Shown here piece after piece: positions 16,586 through 26,600 of a DNA stretch of 52,180 nucleotides; the first letter of the stretch is position 1, and each line of letters opens with the position of its first letter. A program made the translations under genes and the position numbers. The DNA comes from an uncultured Oscillospiraceae bacterium (GTDB taxonomy: Bacteria > Bacillota > Clostridia > Oscillospirales > Oscillospiraceae), in contig CAKTTB010000013.1 in assembly GCA_934613505.1 (NCBI GenBank), positions 1 through 52,180 on the forward strand, in the 5' to 3' direction. A model generated the notes under the pieces. The model worked only from the letters and a program-made list of their open reading frames with translations, was not told where the DNA came from and ran no database searches.

Positions 16586-16659
16586 GACGCACAAGCTCGG
16601 CTTGCGCGTCGGAAAGGAAGAAATGATCTCAGAGGATAAGAGCCGCCGCTTGCGGCGGC
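16586..16659 (+). terminator. Two hairpins between portal and scaffold genes
   Basis: GACGC-CAAGC pairs with GCTTG-GCGTC at 16586-16610, and GCCGCCGC pairs with GCGGCGGC around TT at 16642-16659. Neither has a strong U run. Together they probably reduce read-through before the late promoter at 16687. The rest of this gap holds no convincing gene. Confidence 0.45.
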
Positions 16660-16686
16660 CCGTTCCGGCGAGATTATTTCTGGCTG

Positions 16687-16722
16687 GCGTGGGGTGAAGT
16701 TGGGAAAAGTTTGTGCTACGAT
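16687..16722 (+). promoter_or_regulatory. Phage late promoter, copy 2 (head unit)
   Basis: GCGTGGGGTGAA (16687-16698), 18 bp, then TACGAT (16717-16722). Same architecture as 8243 and 28621. It would start the scaffold-capsid transcript about 30 bases before the scaffold ribosome binding site. Confidence 0.7.
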
Positions 16723-16757
16723 GATTTTAGAATAAACGCCAGAAAGGAATTTACAGC

Positions 16758-17609
16758 ATGGAAGGCGAATTCACGGGCGCAAGCGCTCAGACCACGGGCG
16801 CAGCTGACGTCGCCGGTCAGCAGAGCGGGCAGGAGGCAGCCGCACAGGCGCAGGTGCAGCAGCAGCCGGTCAACGTCCCCGACGCTCAGGGACAGGGTAC
16901 ACAGGAAGAAACGTTTGACAGTCTGATCCGGGGCCGCTACAAGCAGGACTTTGATTCTGCGGTGCAGAAGGTCGTAAAGCAGCGCGTGCGCGGGCTGAAC
17001 CAGTACAAGGGGCAGGCCGAGGCGATGGCGCCGATCATTGACCAGCTGGGCGCGCTCTATGGGATCGACACGTCGGACCCGCGGAAGACGGACTTCGCGG
17101 CACTGGCACAGCGCTTTTCCGCTGACGAGCGGCTTTATAGCGCGGAGGCCATGGAGAAAGGCACGACGACGGACGCGCTCAAAAAGGAGTACGCCGGCAG
17201 GGCCGAGAATACGGCCATGCGGCGGCAGCTGCAGGAGTACCAGATGCGAGAAGCCTTCGCCGGGATCCAGGCAGACTTTGCCCGGGATGTGACGGCGCGG
17301 TACGGCGCGGACTTTGAGACCGAGATGCAGAACACGGATTTTGCGCGGCTCGTGGGCGCGGGCGTGCCGCCGAAGACGGCCTATGAGGTCATCCACCAGC
17401 AGGAGATCGCACAGGCGCAGGCGCAGCTGGTGGCGAACCAGGCGCGGGAGAACGTCATGCGGACCATACAGGCGCAGGGCGCAAGGCCGCAGGAAATCGG
17501 CTCCGGCGCTGCGGGCGGAGAGAACGTCCCGATGAAAACACACTGGTCACGCGCGGAGGTGGAGGACATGCGCCGCCGCGCGGCAAGAGGGGAACGAGTG
17601 ATCCCCTGA
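16758..17609 (+). CDS. Capsid scaffolding protein, 283 aa
   Basis: Located directly before the major capsid gene. It is Gln/Ala-rich and highly helical, with a disordered N-terminus (residues 1-50), a coiled-coil middle, and a basic C-terminus (KTHWSRAEVEDMRRRAARGERVIP) of the kind that contacts capsid subunits. No protease motif. AGAAAGGAA precedes the ATG. Confidence 0.75.
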   Translation: MEGEFTGASAQTTGAADVAGQQSGQEAAAQAQVQQQPVNVPDAQGQGTQEETFDSLIRGRYKQDFDSAVQKVVKQRVRGLNQYKGQAEAMAPIIDQLGALYGIDTSDPRKTDFAALAQRFSADERLYSAEAMEKGTTTDALKKEYAGRAENTAMRRQLQEYQMREAFAGIQADFARDVTARYGADFETEMQNTDFARLVGAGVPPKTAYEVIHQQEIAQAQAQLVANQARENVMRTIQAQGARPQEIGSGAAGGENVPMKTHWSRAEVEDMRRRAARGERVIP

Positions 17610-17627
17610 GAAAGGAGATAAGAAGCT

Positions 17628-18719
17628 ATGTTTAAATCCAAAGTCGGATTTCAGTTTTTTGCTGACGCCGGTACGCTCGTCAACGCGACCGGCAACTACG
17701 TAAACGCAGGCACCGGCCAAACGACCGCATTCAGCGGCAACGACACGCTCGCGCTGACCATGAAGACGTTCTACGACACGCAGCTGCTCGAGAACGCACG
17801 GCCGAACCTCGTGCATGCACAGCTGGCAGGCCGTCAGCTGCTGCCGCGCAACCATGGCAAGACCGTGGAGTGGCGCAAGTGGAACACGCTGCCGGATGCG
17901 GAGGAGCTGACCGAAGGCGTCATCCCGACCGGCCAGAAGATGGGACAGACCAGCATGACCGGCGCACTCAAGCAGATCGGCCTGTACGTGACGGTTTCCG
18001 ATCAGCTCGAGCTGCATGCGCTGGACAACGTCATCCTCGGCGCGACCGAAGAGCTCGGCGCTTCCGCGGGTACGTCCATCGACAAGCGCGTGCGCGACGC
18101 GGCCGCGGCAGGCTCGAATGTGCAGTACTGCGACAAGGTTGCAGCGGGCGGCGCGCATACGGAAGTCACCAGCCGTGCGGGCCTCGACCTGACGGCCAAG
18201 CTGACGCCGGACGAGGTCAACAAGGCCGTGACGACGCTGAAGAAGATGAAGGCCCCGAAGATCGACGGCAAGTACGTCGCCGTCATCCACCCGTCGGTCG
18301 CATACGACCTGCGGTCCTCGAACGCATGGGTCGAGGCGCATAAGTATGCAGACGTCACGCCGCTGTTCTCGGGTGAGATCGGCGAGCTGCACGGCGTGCG
18401 ATTCGTCGAGACGACGGAAGCGAAGATCTTCAACAACTCGACCTGCCCGGTCAAGACTGCAGCGGCTGAAGGAAACCCGGCGGTCTACTACAGCGTGTAC
18501 GCGACGCTGTTCCTCGGCAAGGACGCATACAAGATGATCGACCCGGAGGGCGGCAATCTTGAGATGATCATTAAGAACAAGGGACAGATCGGCGGCCCGC
18601 TGGATCAGTTCTCTACCGTCGGCTACAAGGCCGAGATGGCGGCAAAGCTGCTGTATGAGGACCGAATGGTCCGCGTGGAGAGCTGCAGCGCATACTCCGG
18701 TACGGACGAAGCCAACTGA
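17628..18719 (+). CDS. Major capsid protein, N4-gp56 family, 363 aa
   Basis: Builds the icosahedral shell. Recognised from the opening FQFFADAGTLVNATGNYVNAGTG, then LTMKTFYDTQLLENARPNLVHAQ, KTVEWRKWNTLPDAEELTEGVIPTGQ, and the later VIHPSVAYDLRS and GELHGVRFVET, all features of N4-gp56-type HK97-fold capsid proteins. AGAAAGGAG gives a strong ribosome binding site. It follows the scaffold gene, and a terminator at 19021 downstream lets it be made in excess. Confidence 0.9.
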   Translation: MFKSKVGFQFFADAGTLVNATGNYVNAGTGQTTAFSGNDTLALTMKTFYDTQLLENARPNLVHAQLAGRQLLPRNHGKTVEWRKWNTLPDAEELTEGVIPTGQKMGQTSMTGALKQIGLYVTVSDQLELHALDNVILGATEELGASAGTSIDKRVRDAAAAGSNVQYCDKVAAGGAHTEVTSRAGLDLTAKLTPDEVNKAVTTLKKMKAPKIDGKYVAVIHPSVAYDLRSSNAWVEAHKYADVTPLFSGEIGELHGVRFVETTEAKIFNNSTCPVKTAAAEGNPAVYYSVYATLFLGKDAYKMIDPEGGNLEMIIKNKGQIGGPLDQFSTVGYKAEMAAKLLYEDRMVRVESCSAYSGTDEAN

Positions 18720-18735
18720 GAAAGGAGCACATACA

Positions 18736-18987
18736 ATGGCAACTGAGAAGACCGCCACGGCGGCTGTACAGGCAAACCCGGAAGACGTGTGGAACGTCAT
18801 GAAGACGATCTACCTGCCCCGCGGGCAGGGAAATGAGGAGCAGAGCCGCTTCGTGGCGGTAAACGGACGGACGTTTCAGGTGCCGAAGGGCAAGGACGTG
18901 CAGGTCCCGCTGCCGGTGTATGAAGTCCTGATGAACGCGCGGATGGCGGAGGAGGTAGCCTTCCGCCGCGCGCAGGCGGACAACTGA
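18736..18987 (+). CDS. Small protein downstream of the capsid gene, 83 aa
   Basis: AAAGGAG lies before ATG 18736. Residues 20-75 (VMKTIYLPRGQGNEEQSRFVAVNGRTFQVPKGKDVQVPLPVYEVL) match a family that regularly follows N4-gp56-type capsid genes. It may be a minor head or decoration component. It shares the strong capsid transcript upstream of the terminator. Confidence 0.75.
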   Translation: MATEKTATAAVQANPEDVWNVMKTIYLPRGQGNEEQSRFVAVNGRTFQVPKGKDVQVPLPVYEVLMNARMAEEVAFRRAQADN

Positions 18988-19020
18988 CAAGTGAATGCCC
19001 ATGACGGCAGGAAGCAGAGG

Positions 19021-19045
19021 AAGGGGCAGAAATGCCCCTTCTTTT
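19021..19045 (+). terminator. Intrinsic terminator after the capsid genes
   Basis: AAGGGGCA pairs with TGCCCCTT around a GAAA loop, followed by CTTTT. No new promoter is seen behind it, so it likely attenuates rather than stops transcription, lowering adaptor and giant-protein mRNA relative to capsid mRNA. Confidence 0.75.
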
Positions 19046-19059
19046 GGTAAGGAGGAAAA

Positions 19060-19437
19060 ATGAAAATTCGGGAAGCGATCGAGACGGTCGACCGGTTACT
19101 GCCGAACCAGTACGAGACGCCGGATAAGGTCCGGTGGCTGTCGGAGCTGGACGGAATCGTGTATCGGGATATCATCTGTACGCATGAGCACGAGAAGGAA
19201 CCGGAGCCGTTTACGGGCTACAGGGAGGACGTGGACTTAGAGACCCAGCTTCTGATCCCGTGGCCGTATGATGAGATTTACCGCTGGTATCTGGGGATGA
19301 AGATCTGCGACGCCAACGGGGAGACGACGAAGTATGCAAACGAGGCGGCGAAGTACAACAGCTACTATCAGGGGTATTTCAACGCCTACAACCAAGCGTA
19401 CATGCCAAAGCAGTACGCGACACATTTCAAGCTTTAA
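19060..19437 (+). CDS. Head-tail adaptor/connector-like protein, 125 aa
   Basis: Position after the capsid gene, length and predicted helical content fit gp6-like DNA-packaging or adaptor proteins that ring the portal. Landmarks: REAIETVDRLLPNQY at the start, ELDGIVYRDI and LLIPWPYDEIYRWYLGMKI, the usual core of these adaptors. TAAGGAGG lies 7 bases before the ATG. Confidence 0.7.
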   Translation: MKIREAIETVDRLLPNQYETPDKVRWLSELDGIVYRDIICTHEHEKEPEPFTGYREDVDLETQLLIPWPYDEIYRWYLGMKICDANGETTKYANEAAKYNSYYQGYFNAYNQAYMPKQYATHFKL

Positions 19438-19449
19438 GGCGGTGAGACT

Positions 19450-20607
19450 ATGAGCGTATATCGAGTAGAGTCGGGCGGCAGGGCCCCGGCGGGGCTTTCG
19501 GCCGGCGACGAGGTCGTGACCGGCGGCGGCACGTACCGCATCACGGGCGTGAACGCGGATGGCAGCTACCAGTCGCAGCTGGTGAACAAAAACCAGACGA
19601 CGAGGAACTACGGCGGCAGCTATCAGACCAGGAACAGCCCTTACACCATGTCCGGTGTTTCGGACTACACGAGAAGAAAGCTGAACGGACTGGAGGGAGG
19701 CTATACGCCGTCGGGCAGCGTGCAGGCGGCACAGGCGTATCTGGAGCAGGTCAAGGCCAGCAAGCCGGGCGCGTATCAATCGCGCTGGGACGATGAGCTG
19801 ACGAGCCTGTATGACCAGATCCGGAACCGGAAGAAATTCAGCTATGATATGGGGACGGATCCTCTGTACCAGCAGTACCGTGAGCAGTATCAGCGTCTCG
19901 GGCGGCTTGCCATGCAGGACACGATGGGGCAGGCGGCGGCACTCACGGGCGGCTATGGCTCAACCTACGGTGAGCAGGTGGGCCAGCAGGCGTACAATGC
20001 GTATCTGCAGAACCTCGACGACATCGTGCCGCAGCTGCAGCAGCAGGCATATCAGCGGTATCAGGATGAGGGGACGGACATTTATAACCAGTACAGCCTC
20101 GTGAAGGGCCGGGAAGATACGGACTACGGCCGGTACCGGGATACGGTCAGCGATTATTATTCGGATCTTTCGGATGCGCGGAGCGCGTACGACTCGGAGC
20201 GGTCGCTGGACCAAAGTCAGTGGGCGACGATGCTCGACTACTGGGCGCAGAAGGCAAACAAAGAGAACGCCGCCTACCTGCAGGCGCTGGCGGCGGAGCA
20301 GGCCGCGGCGAAGAAATCCGGCGGCGGAGGCGGCGGTGGGAGAAGCAGTTCCGGCAGAACCGGAAAGGGGTACATTGACAACACGTACAACAAAGGCGGA
20401 TCGGGCGGTGCGCAGGCGCAGACCTACAACCAGCTCAAACGCGGCATGACCGAGTGGATCCAGGCCGGGCAGAAGCAGAAGGCATATGAGCTGTTCGCCG
20501 GGGTAGCTGGGCAGCTGAGTCTTTCCAGCGCGGCGGGCAAGAAACAGTATAACGAGCTGGTGACGATCCTGAACCGTGCGGGCTTCGGGATCCCGCTGGA
20601 ACGATAA
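19450..20607 (+). CDS. Internal virion / structural protein with coiled coil, 385 aa
   Basis: A beta-like head (residues 1-60), then a long Gln/Tyr-rich helical region (DPLYQQYREQYQRLGRLAMQDTMGQAAALTGGYGSTYGEQVGQQAYNA), a Gly-rich hinge (KKSGGGGGGGR near residue 295), and a C-terminal helical segment. The helical part recurs in Firmicutes phages next to giant polyvalent proteins. It could be an ejected or internal scaffold-like protein. No enzymatic motif. Confidence 0.6.
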   Translation: MSVYRVESGGRAPAGLSAGDEVVTGGGTYRITGVNADGSYQSQLVNKNQTTRNYGGSYQTRNSPYTMSGVSDYTRRKLNGLEGGYTPSGSVQAAQAYLEQVKASKPGAYQSRWDDELTSLYDQIRNRKKFSYDMGTDPLYQQYREQYQRLGRLAMQDTMGQAAALTGGYGSTYGEQVGQQAYNAYLQNLDDIVPQLQQQAYQRYQDEGTDIYNQYSLVKGREDTDYGRYRDTVSDYYSDLSDARSAYDSERSLDQSQWATMLDYWAQKANKENAAYLQALAAEQAAAKKSGGGGGGGRSSSGRTGKGYIDNTYNKGGSGGAQAQTYNQLKRGMTEWIQAGQKQKAYELFAGVAGQLSLSSAAGKKQYNELVTILNRAGFGIPLER

Positions 20608-20617
20608 GGAGGCGGAC

Positions 20618-23600
20618 ATGGCAAAGAAGAAGCGGACAGGGCTGGATGCCCTGCAGGAATACGAAGCTGGCAGCGGATACGCTGCCAGCTCTGCGACGTC
20701 TTACGGGAAGACGCAGACACAGGGAAAGACCACAACGTTCAAGCGGAGCGGGCTTGACGCGCTGCGCGAATATGAACAGTACAAGAATCCGGGAGCCGTG
20801 CAGGATACGGCGTTCGACCCGAACTACAGAAGCAGAAATTATCAGACGCCGGGGCAGAACGCGGCGTTTGAGGCATATAAAAATGCGGTGAACGCAACGC
20901 AGAAAACGAGAAATGGCGTGGCTGTTTCCGGGAAGGTTTCGGAGCAGGAATACAGCCGGTCGCCTGGCATGCAGACGAAGTACGGGACGTACCAGAATTA
21001 TCTGCGCGGCGTGGAGGCGGAACAGGGGCTGAAGCTTGGGACGCTGGCGCTGCAGGGACAGAGCGCACTGCTGGCCGGCCGGTTTGCGCCGGCAACGCAG
21101 CAGGTGCGGGGGGACGTGGATGCGCAGAACCGGCGTGCAAAAGCGGCGCAGACCGCGCAGCGGGATCAGGTGCGCGGCATGCGGCGGACGTCGCAGGAGC
21201 TGGACAAGCAGATTGAGGCGCTGGAGATCGAACAGGCGGACACGCATTTCTCCGGGACCGGGCTTTCGGAAAATGGGAAGAGCGTGACGCAGCTGCAGAA
21301 CGAGATCGAGAACCTGCAGGCGCAGAAGACGGCGGTCGACAACCAAAGCGTGCTGGCCCGGGCACAGGAGGCGATCGGGAACCTGAGCGAGGAAGACCAG
21401 AATCTGCTCCGGCAGTACCGCGGGAAGGAACTGAACGGGTATCAGGTGCGGGCGTATGCGAAGTACGACGCGAAGACGGCGCTCAACGAAAAAGGCTACA
21501 GCGACGACACGCTCAAGAGGCTGGCGGAATGGCAGAAGGTGCTGGACGATTACGACAACGCGCAGAAGCTCGACCAGGCGGCGCAGGAGATGGGAAGCGG
21601 ATCCTTCGCGGGGAAAGCTGCGGCAACGCTGTTCTCTGCGGCGCTGGCGCCGGGGAAGGCACTGGGCAATGTGGAGTTGCTGCGTGGCGTATTGCCGAAG
21701 TGGGCGGGCGGATATCAAAACGAGGATATGCCGACGAACATCTACAGCCCGGCGTACAACGCGTCGCGCCTGTCCTCCGGCATTCGGCAGAGCGTGATGC
21801 AGAATATGAACCCAACGGGGCAGTTCCTCTATCAGGCGGGCACGTCGGCGCTGGACAGCGCGGTCAACATGGCGGTCTCGACGGGGCTCGTCGGGACGGT
21901 CGGCGGTGCGGCCGGGGCGGGCGCGAAGGACGCGATCGCAGAGACGATGAACTGGGTGATGGGCTCGCAGGTCGCGGCGGATTCCGTGTATGAGGGGATC
22001 CAGAACGGCAAGTCCAACGCGGAAGCGCTGGTCGACGGTATCGTCGAGGGCGCGATCGAGGGCTTCACGGAAAAGTATTCTGTGGGCGATATCATCGAGA
22101 ACATGTTGAGCGGGAAGGCCGTGTGGAGGAAGGCACTGCGGTCGTTCGCGTCAGAAGGCGCGGAAGAGATCGCGTCCAACTGGCTAAACCGTGCGTATGA
22201 CGTGGTGGCGAAGCATGACCGGGGTGAGGTCATGACGGCCTACGCAAATTATATCGCAGAGGGCAGGACGCCGGCGCAGGCGCTGGCGGCGATGGTCGGA
22301 GACTTCGCAAAAGAAGACAGCCTTTCGTTCCTCGCGGGTGGCCTGTCCGGCCTTGCCATGTCTGGGACGTATGCGGGCGTGAACCGCGTGATTTTGGAAG
22401 CAAACGTCACGCAGACGGCCAGAGCGGTCATCGAGGCGGGCGAAGTGCAAGATGTCATCGACTATGGCATGGCGCAGGAAGAGGGCACGAAGGCGCACCA
22501 GCTGGCCGAGGAACTGCAGCAGACCGTGGACGATGGCGGCGAGGTGACGCAGAAGGCCGTGGAGAACACGCTGCGTGAGGTGGCGAAGGAGCAGCAGGCA
22601 GCAGTGGACGAAGGGCAGGAGCCGCGCGTGCCGGAGACGCTGACCAGGCTCGAGCAGCTGCAGGAACAGGCCCGGCAGGAGCAGGCGCAGGCCGAGGCGG
22701 ACGAGAAGGCATTCCAGATCTACAAGAGCGCGGCGGAGACGGCGCAGGAGAACCAGAGGCTTGCACAGCAATATCAGCAGGAGCAGGAACAGAGCCGCAC
22801 ACAACAGTCTGTACAGGCCGTTCAGCAGGCCCAGCAGGCGGCGCAGCGGCAGTACGACCAGGACAGCTTATTTGCGCCAATTCCGGGGACAGAGAACATG
22901 GGAGAGCTGGATCCGGTACAGTATGCCCAGCGGCAGACGGCGGACGCGGAGCAGGCGCTTGATGAAGCCGCGCGGCAGCAGGAGGAACAGTATCTGCAGA
23001 CGCAGGCCCAGAGAGAGGGCTACGACGAGCAGACGGCGGCGTATTTCCTGAACGGGAATACGACGGGCATGCCGGCGGAGCAGTATGCGCAGAGCTTTGG
23101 ACAGGTCTATGAGCAGGGCAGACTCGGCGCGAGTGAGCAGCGGGCGATGCGCTACGCCGAAGGAATGAATCAGGACGTGGCGGCAGCCGCCTATCGAGCG
23201 GGCCTTGCCGCAGGGCAGAAAGGGGTAAACAATGGCAGTATCGAGACTACTGATGAAGGACAAGTCGGGCAGGCTGGTCAGCGTGCCGAAAAACAGGCTG
23301 GAGGCGTTCGCCAAAGCACAGCGCAGCAGCAAAGAGCTGACGCCGGAAGAAAGAGATCGCAAGGTGCGCGAGATCTCGCAAAAGCTTGGGATGAAGTAGA
23401 ACTTTCGACGCTCGGCTTTGGAAAGGACAACACGCAAAAAGTGCGCGTCATGCCGAAGGGACAAGAGGCCAGAAGCGAGGATATCCAGGCGGCGGAAAAG
23501 TTCTTCCGGTCGATGGGCGTGCAGAACGCGCGGTTCTTCACCGGGCAGCTGACGCAGGAGATCGACGGGCAGACGTTTTATGCGGACGCTGCCGTGACGG

Positions 23601-26600
23601 AGGACGGCTCCGTGCTCATCCGGGCGGACAGCGAGGAGCATTCTGCGTTCGAGCTGGCAAAGCACGAGGGGTATCATCTGCTTGTCAAGAGCTGGCCGGA
23701 GATGGCGGAGAAGATCCAGAAGCGGCTGCTGGGCGAGGGCAAGATCACGAAGGAGATGATCGAGAGCTATGTGGACGCATACGCCGGGATCTACGGCGAC
23801 GACACGGACGCCTACGTCGAGGAGATCATCGCGGACACCTACGCCGGCATGAACCGAACGGACTACGGCACGAACCAGCTGCGCGCGGACGTGAAGATGG
23901 AGGTCGGCCAGTGGCAGAAAAAATCCGGCAGCGCGAGAGCGCCGCCGGCGAAGATGTCCACTGCGAAGGATCAGACCACAAAAAACTATCAGGGCGTCAA
24001 CCTTGCGGAAGACGGAAGCGTCTATACCTACGACTTCCTGACATCGCTTCCGGATATGGACGTGACCATGCTGCCGGAGGTCGATGCGGTACGCGGAGCC
24101 GACAACCGGGTCGATACAGCAAAGGTTGTGCAGGAGGGTATGAAAAACGCCCGCGCCGTTGGAACAGAGCGAGACGGAAAGATCTTTGTAAGGAACCAGT
24201 ACACAGGGAAGATGCTGCGAATTGACAACAGCAGTATCCGACACGGACTGAATGGAAAGCAGAACAGATTGCTGACAAACGCACGGATGGGTGTGGTGAT
24301 CGGGGATATCGTGAAAAATGCGGTACCAATCAATGCGCTTAACAATAAGGCAAAAGGTGTAACAGGGACATATGCCATGGCAGCCTATGTGACGGACAGC
24401 CGCGGGAGAGAGTTTGTTGCAATCGTTACAGCAGAACAGATAAACGGGAATATCGCTGGGGTTGAGGTGTACGATGTCGCACACGCGGTAAGTGGAAGAC
24501 AAAAAAATAGCAGCCAGGCGGACACGAAGTCCCAGAGAGTTTACTCTATCAAGGCTGCCAAAATTAGTATATCCGATTTGCTCCGAATTGTCAACAGTAC
24601 ACACCAGAGTATTTTGCCGGAAGATGTGCTGCAAAAATTCGGAGAGCAGAGAAACCCGCAGGGGGATTATACCGGGCAGGCGAAATTCTCGTCTCAGGAC
24701 GGCCGGTATCGGGATCTGATGGGGGAGAAGGCGGCGCAGTATGTGCGGCGGCTGGAGTCCGGACTGGTGAACCAGCTGGCGGAGAATCTGAGCGTGCCGG
24801 GGCAGGCGAAGCGGGAGGTTTTGCGGCCGATGGCCGAAGAAGCACTGCGGTCGTTCTTTACGGACGGGCAGCTTGACCGGTCGAAGCTGAACGATCTCTT
24901 TGAAACGGCCTACAAGGCGGGCGTGGAAGAGGACCAGCAGTACATTGAGCAGTACGGTGACCTCAAGAAGTTCATCCGGGATCAGAAGATCTCCATTTCC
25001 GAGACGGACCGGCAGGATATCGCAGATTACAATCTGTTCCGGAAGGCGGCAATGGGAACGCTGACGATCAGCAAGGACGGCTTGCCGGTGGACGTGGCGT
25101 ATCAGCAGCTGCAAAAGATGGCGCCGGAGCTGTTCCCGGCAGACATTACCGCGCCGAGCGACCAGCTGATGCAGATCTACGATGTGGCGCGCGGCATTCA
25201 GAAGGTGCAGAAGACGCTGGATGAATACTACGGGCCGCAGGCGGCGAGCTTCAAGAAGTGGCAGCAGGCGAATTTCACGGAATCCATTGACCGGCTGACG
25301 AGCGGGCTGCGCGTGGCGCAGCGGTATCTGGACGCGCAGAACAAGGCCAAAGAAAAGCTTGCTATTCCGCAGACAGCGGAAGAAACGAAGCAGATGTGGG
25401 CGCAGTTGAAGGACGCGAGGCGAGTGGTCGAGAAAGCGCAGAGCAAGACGCTGCTGACGGAAGCCGACCAGAAGATCGTGAACCGGCTGCTGCGCGGGGA
25501 GACAAGCCCGGATTATGTGGCAGGGCTGGAAAACGGGCAGCAGATCCTGAAGGTCTACGAGGCAAAGGCTGACTATGATATGCTGGCGCTGAAGCTCAAG
25601 GCATGGAACGCGCAGCGCAAGCAGGGACTGCGGGACTTTGCCGAGCAGGCGCTGACGGAAGCCGAGGCCGTCAAGTGGGTCGACAAGGTTATGGGGATCC
25701 AGTACCAGCGCGAGACAATGGAGCGGAACATCCGGGATATCGCGCGGAAGGGCAAGGTCTCTGACGAAAAGGCCAATGCATTTATCAACAAGTATTTCTG
25801 GCCCGTGCATGAGAACGAGAGCAAACGCAAGAATTACCTCGTGCAGCAGCAGAACCGGATCCGGGCGCTGGGACTCGACAGGCAGGTACGGAAGGGAAAT
25901 CTGGTCTCGGAGAGCTACGCGGTGCAGTGGCTGGGCGAGGCGGAATTCAACCGGGACTATCTCAAGCAGCATCCGCGTGTCGAAAGGCGCGGGGGGATGA
26001 CGTTTGACGAGTGGAACGCGGCGATTCAGGAATTCGAGAAGCAAAACCCGAATCTGGATCTCGGCAAGGTGCGGGCAGCCGTGAAGATTTTCCATGAGGT
26101 CTACGACAAGCTGTTCCAGGATATGAACCGGGTGCGCATTGAGAATGGTTATGAGCCGGTCAATTATCTGCAGGGATATTTCCCACACTTCCAGGAGAAC
26201 GAGGAAGGCGGCAGCATTCTGCAGAAGTTCGCAAGGGCGGCCGGGATCGAGGGCGATGTGTCGCCGCTGCCTGCGACGATCAACGGCCTCACGGCAAACT
26301 TCAAACCTGGCATCCGGTACATGGCGAACATCCAGAACCGACTCGGCTACGCGACAGCGTATGACGCGCTGCAGGGCTTTGACCGGTATATCGAGGTCGC
26401 GACAGACGTGATCTTCCACACGGCGGACATTCAGCGGCTGCGGGCGCTGGCGACGCAGATCCGGTATCGGGCGTCAGATGAGGGCCTGAAGCAGCGGATC
26501 GATGCGATTATGATGAATCCGTTCCTGAATCCGGATGAGGCCAACGAGCAGGTTGCAAACCTGACGAAGAACGGACGGTATGGGCTTTCGAACTTTGTGG

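Noticed and set aside
16623..16696. 24-codon frame between portal and scaffold
   Set aside because: It has a modest ribosome binding site, but it runs through a hairpin and into the late promoter; probably chance.
22868..26419. 1183-aa minus-strand open frame
   Set aside because: Shadow of the giant gene in GC-rich DNA; Leu/Arg/His-rich product without domains and no ribosome binding site.
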